Assembly (NCBI GenBank): GCA_007122455.1
Contig: SKTU01000006.1
Span: 1 to 64,000 of the forward strand
Origin: Haloarculaceae archaeon
GTDB lineage: Archaea; Halobacteriota; Halobacteria; Halobacteriales; Haloarculaceae
Length of the DNA stretch: 64,000 nucleotides
Direction: 5' to 3'
Part shown: piece by piece, positions 61,333-64,000 of the stretch
How positions within the stretch are numbered: the first letter of the stretch is position 1
Layout: every line of letters starts with the position of its first letter
Translations under genes and position numbers: made by a program
The notes under the pieces: generated by a model
Databases searched by the model: none
Seen by the model: only the letters and a program-made list of their open reading frames with translations
Told to the model about the DNA's origin: nothing

Positions 61333-61986
61333 TCAGTAGCGCCCCTCGAGCCACGCCGCCACGTCGGCGATCTCTCCGGGTGTCGTCCCGTGACCGACGT
61401 CGTACCGCTCGAAGCGAACGTCGGCGCCGGCCTCCGTTAGCAGCTCGGTAGCGCGTTCGGCGCGCTGTGGCGGGATCACCCGATCGCGGCTGCCACAGCC
61501 GACGAACACCGGTTTACCGCTCGCCGCGTCGGCCTGCGACTCGTGGGTGGCGGCCAGATAGCCGTTGAGCGCGACGACCCACCGGTAGGCGTCGGGCCGC
61601 TCAAGCAGCGCCGAGAGGTTCGTGATCGCGCCCTGGCTGAAGCCGAGCAGGCCGACGCGGTCGGGATCCAGGTCGTACCGCTCGACCGCGGCGGCGACGA
61701 ACTCGTGGAGGCGATCGAGGCTCCGACGGAACTGCTCGTCGTGGGGCTGGCTGGCGTGGATCCCTCCCGCCGACAGGTCCAGTTCGTACCACGTGTAGCT
61801 GTTCGGCGCACCCATCGGATCCGGCGCACGCACACTGAGAACGTGCAGCTCCTCGGGAAGGCGTGCGCCGATCGGTAGCAGATCCCTCTCGTTCGTTCCA
61901 CGACCGTGAATCAGTACGACTGCGGGCGCGTTCGACTCGACGGTTCCCGGGCGACTGACGTGGACGAGAGGAAGCGATTCGCTCAT
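61333..61986 (-). CDS. Carboxylesterase/phospholipase family alpha/beta hydrolase
   Basis: A 217-residue alpha/beta hydrolase. The N-terminal VVLIHGRGTNERDLLPIG forms the oxyanion hole, the nucleophile serine is in GLLGFSQGAITNLSALL (near residue 119), the acid is in VGCGSRDRVIPPQRAE and the histidine in DVGHGTTPGEI. This order and length match the carboxylesterase/acyl-protein thioesterase branch. No signal sequence, so cytoplasmic. ATG 61986 is the clear start. Substrate unknown. Confidence 0.88.
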   Translation of the reverse strand: MSESLPLVHVSRPGTVESNAPAVVLIHGRGTNERDLLPIGARLPEELHVLSVRAPDPMGAPNSYTWYELDLSAGGIHASQPHDEQFRRSLDRLHEFVAAAVERYDLDPDRVGLLGFSQGAITNLSALLERPDAYRWVVALNGYLAATHESQADAASGKPVFVGCGSRDRVIPPQRAERATELLTEAGADVRFERYDVGHGTTPGEIADVAAWLEGRY

Positions 61987-62099
61987 GAACCGGATTCGCC
62001 CCAGACCGACAAAACGGCGGCGCTCCCGCGTTCATGTACGCTGGCCTATGTTACCCTGTACCACACATTTATGATGGTGGGCGCCGAAGAGCGACGCGT

Positions 62100-62267
62100 A
62101 TGGCGACCGCGAACGACGACGTTTTCGACGAGTTCCTCATGGACCGTGGCCACGAAACCGAGACCGTATCGTGGCAGCGTGACTATAACAAGAAACGGTG
62201 TCCGGACTGCGGCGGTCTTCACGGCCTCGACGCGTCGACGTGCTCCGTCTGCGGTTGGACGCCCTGA
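62100..62267 (+). CDS. HVO_0416 family small zinc finger protein
   Basis: A 55-residue protein: acidic helix MATANDDVFDEFLMDRGHETETVSWQRDYNKKR, then a zinc ribbon with CPDCGGLH and CSVCGWTP. This layout matches the haloarchaeal HVO_0416 family of micro zinc-finger proteins, which have regulatory roles in some cases. A TATA box ATTTATGA at 62067-62074 is about 29 bases before ATG 62100, giving a leaderless message. No partner gene is evident. Confidence 0.85.
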   Translation: MATANDDVFDEFLMDRGHETETVSWQRDYNKKRCPDCGGLHGLDASTCSVCGWTP

Positions 62268-62326
62268 CCGTTCGTCTCCCGTATCCAAACACGTCGCTTA
62301 TACGGGTGGATGCCCTTAGCCCTCCA

Positions 62327-64000
62327 ATGGCTACGTCCACCCACGTGACACGCCTGTTCGGCGGTCCCGGAAGTGGGAAGACGACGGCTCTACTCGACCG
62401 CGTCGACGAGATGCTCGACGACGGGGTCGAAGTCGAGGAGATCCTCGTCGTTTCCTACACCCGCGCCGCCGCTGCGGAGGTCCGCGAGCGACTCGCCGAG
62501 CGGCTCGACCGGAGCCCCAAATCGCTCCGCGGCAACGTCTGTACGATGCACGCGAAGGCCTACGAGCTGTTGAACCTCTCCCGGAACGACGTCGTCGGCG
62601 AGAAGGAGAAAAAGGAGTTCTGCGAGGAGTACGGCCTCGAGTTCGAGGACGAATACCAGAGTGCCCGCCGCCGGTCGGCCCGCTCGACGACGCTCGGTAA
62701 CAAGATCATCGCCACGAGCCAGTGGCTCCAGCGAACCGAGCGCGAGGTCGCCGACTGGTACGACGTACCCTTCCAGTGGAACGACGAGGAAGTGAGACTA
62801 CCACCCGAGATCGACGACAACGCCCAGACGGGGAACAAATACACCCCGACGTGGCCCTCCAGCGACGACCGCGTCGACATCCCGGAGGCGATCCGAGCGT
62901 GGCGATCGTACAAGGGCGAACACGGACTCGTCGGCTTCGCCGACATGCTCGAGCGCGTCCAGCAGCGCTCGCTCGTCCCGTCGGTCGACCACCTCGTCAT
63001 CGACGAGTTTCAGGACATCACGACACTGCAGTACCGGGTTTACGAGGAGTGGAAACCCCACGTCGACAGCGTCCTCATTGCCGGGGACGACGACCAGGTC
63101 GTCTACGCGTGGCAGGGTGCGGATCCGAACCTGCTCCTCGACGAGGCGGTCGACGAGGACGTCGTGTTGCCGAACAGCTACCGGCTCCCCTCGCGGATTC
63201 TCAACGTCGTCAACACGGAGATCCACCACATCGAGAAGCGTCAGGACAAGGACCTCAAACCCCGGAAGGAGGGCGGCCGCGTCGAGGCGGTGAAGAACCC
63301 CTCGATGTTAGATCTGGTTCGCAACGTCCGCGGAACCCTCGAGGAGGACGAGGACGGCACGGTGATGGTGCTGTTCCGCGCTCGCTATCAGATGTTCCAG
63401 TTCATGGACGAGTTCATCGACGAGGGAATCCCATTCCGTTCGCTGACCGACCAGCGGATGTGGACCGATAGGCTCCAGTCGTACGTCAGCGCGATCGAGG
63501 CACTCGACGCCGACGAGCCGATCGACGCCGCGCAGGCGCGTCGGCTCGGCGAGATGCTCGCCGACTCCGCGTTCGGAACCGGCGACCGAGACGACTACTT
63601 CGAGGCGCTCGAGGAGATCGAGGAGGCCGCCGACACCGAGCGACGCGAAGCGATCGAGGTCGATCCGTCGTTCGTCACCGAACACGCACCGTTCACGCCG
63701 GGTCCGAGATCGGCGGCCGACATGCTCACGAGAGTGTCGAACTTCCAGACGAACTCCGTCAACGCCTACTTCTCGGGCGATTACCGGGGAATGTCCCCGG
63801 ACCGGCTCCGACTCGGGACGATCCACTCGGCGAAGGGTCGGGAGGCCGACCACGTCTTCGTCGCGACCGATCTCACCGAGAAGGTCGTCGAGCAGATGGC
63901 GGCCTCGGTCGAGGATCCGACGGACGTGCCGGGCGTCGAGACGTTCACCAAGGGGACCGACCCGGTTCCGACCCTGACTGACAACGAGCGTCGGGTCTTC
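62327..64000 (+). CDS. UvrD/REP-like superfamily 1 helicase (cut by the window end)
   Basis: First 558 codons of an SF1 helicase that runs beyond the window. Walker A is FGGPGSGKTTALL (near residue 12), motif Ia has VVSYTRAAAAEVRERL, motif II reads VIDEFQDITTLQ (near residue 225) and motif III AGDDDQVVYAWQGADP; motif IV and V begin (TMVLFRARYQMF-like; TIHSAKGREADHVFVATD near residue 510). It unwinds DNA 3' to 5', probably for repair. CTTATAC lies about 25-31 bases before ATG 62327. The missing C-terminal part cannot be described. Confidence 0.93.
   Translation, partial: MATSTHVTRLFGGPGSGKTTALLDRVDEMLDDGVEVEEILVVSYTRAAAAEVRERLAERLDRSPKSLRGNVCTMHAKAYELLNLSRNDVVGEKEKKEFCEEYGLEFEDEYQSARRRSARSTTLGNKIIATSQWLQRTEREVADWYDVPFQWNDEEVRLPPEIDDNAQTGNKYTPTWPSSDDRVDIPEAIRAWRSYKGEHGLVGFADMLERVQQRSLVPSVDHLVIDEFQDITTLQYRVYEEWKPHVDSVLIAGDDDQVVYAWQGADPNLLLDEAVDEDVVLPNSYRLPSRILNVVNTEIHHIEKRQDKDLKPRKEGGRVEAVKNPSMLDLVRNVRGTLEEDEDGTVMVLFRARYQMFQFMDEFIDEGIPFRSLTDQRMWTDRLQSYVSAIEALDADEPIDAAQARRLGEMLADSAFGTGDRDDYFEALEEIEEAADTERREAIEVDPSFVTEHAPFTPGPRSAADMLTRVSNFQTNSVNAYFSGDYRGMSPDRLRLGTIHSAKGREADHVFVATDLTEKVVEQMAASVEDPTDVPGVETFTKGTDPVPTLTDNERRVF

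Overview
This is a GC-rich chromosomal segment of a halophilic archaeon (class Halobacteria). The signs are acidic Asp/Glu-rich proteins, haloarchaeal TATA-like boxes 25-33 bases before many leaderless starts, and haloarchaea-specific genes: PspAB, small zinc-ribbon proteins, DUF5784/DUF5786-type proteins, a Sec61-beta subunit, RadA, a Tat-type lipoprotein and a bacterial-type NAD-dependent DNA ligase. Genus cannot be fixed from sequence reading alone; a Halorubrum-like organism would fit.

Layout. 0-7.3 kb: housekeeping genes nadE, a tiny zinc-ribbon gene, a Taw2-like tRNA enzyme, an NMD3-like protein, gamma-glutamyltransferase, an ArsR-type regulator and the membrane protease htpX. 7.3-9.9 kb: an AT-richer accessory patch with a dead IS200/IS605 transposase end, a membrane-protein gene split by a 216-bp MITE-like insertion (perfect 8-bp target duplication), and an unusual membrane/winged-helix gene. 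9.9-16.9 kb: two divergent rhodaneses, an AI-2E-family permease, the first of three XPD/Rad3-type helicases, a DUF1684-like protein and an SDR oxidoreductase. 17-20.2 kb: a complete tripartite tricarboxylate transporter (TctC-TctB-TctA). 20.2-31.3 kb: small membrane proteins, a second helicase, a cysteine-cluster protein, an NAD(P)-binding protein with a linked membrane protein, DUF5786, DUF5784, radA, pspAB, a ferritin-like protein and ligA. 31.4-43 kb: amino-acid metabolism, with a class V aminotransferase, O-acetylhomoserine sulfhydrylase - metX - second sulfhydrylase, serB, a CNNM/CorC protein, serA and thrC. 43-47.4 kb: a second accessory patch, with a fumarylacetoacetate-hydrolase-family enzyme, an MFS transporter and an MBL-fold protein lying between two dead transposase genes. 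47.5-57.5 kb: small regulators, then a complete arginine cluster on the minus strand (argG-argH, then lysW/argW-argX-argC-argB-argD-argE-argF) using a LysW-type carrier protein. 57.8-64 kb: a small membrane protein, a 2H phosphoesterase, the XPD helicase, Sec61-beta, thioredoxin, a carboxylesterase, an HVO_0416-type zinc finger and a UvrD-like helicase cut by the window end.

Working together: the arginine cluster converts glutamate through LysW-bound intermediates to ornithine, citrulline and arginine. The serine, threonine and methionine genes give a second block of amino-acid synthesis; serA, serB and possibly the class V aminotransferase would complete the phosphorylated serine route. The most notable structural finds are the MITE inside the membrane-protein gene at 8.2-8.4 kb, a 111-bp perfectly identical tract shared by the two sulfhydrylase paralogues, and palindromic operator-like sites in front of htpX and the tricarboxylate transporter. 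No rRNA, tRNA or CRISPR array was found.
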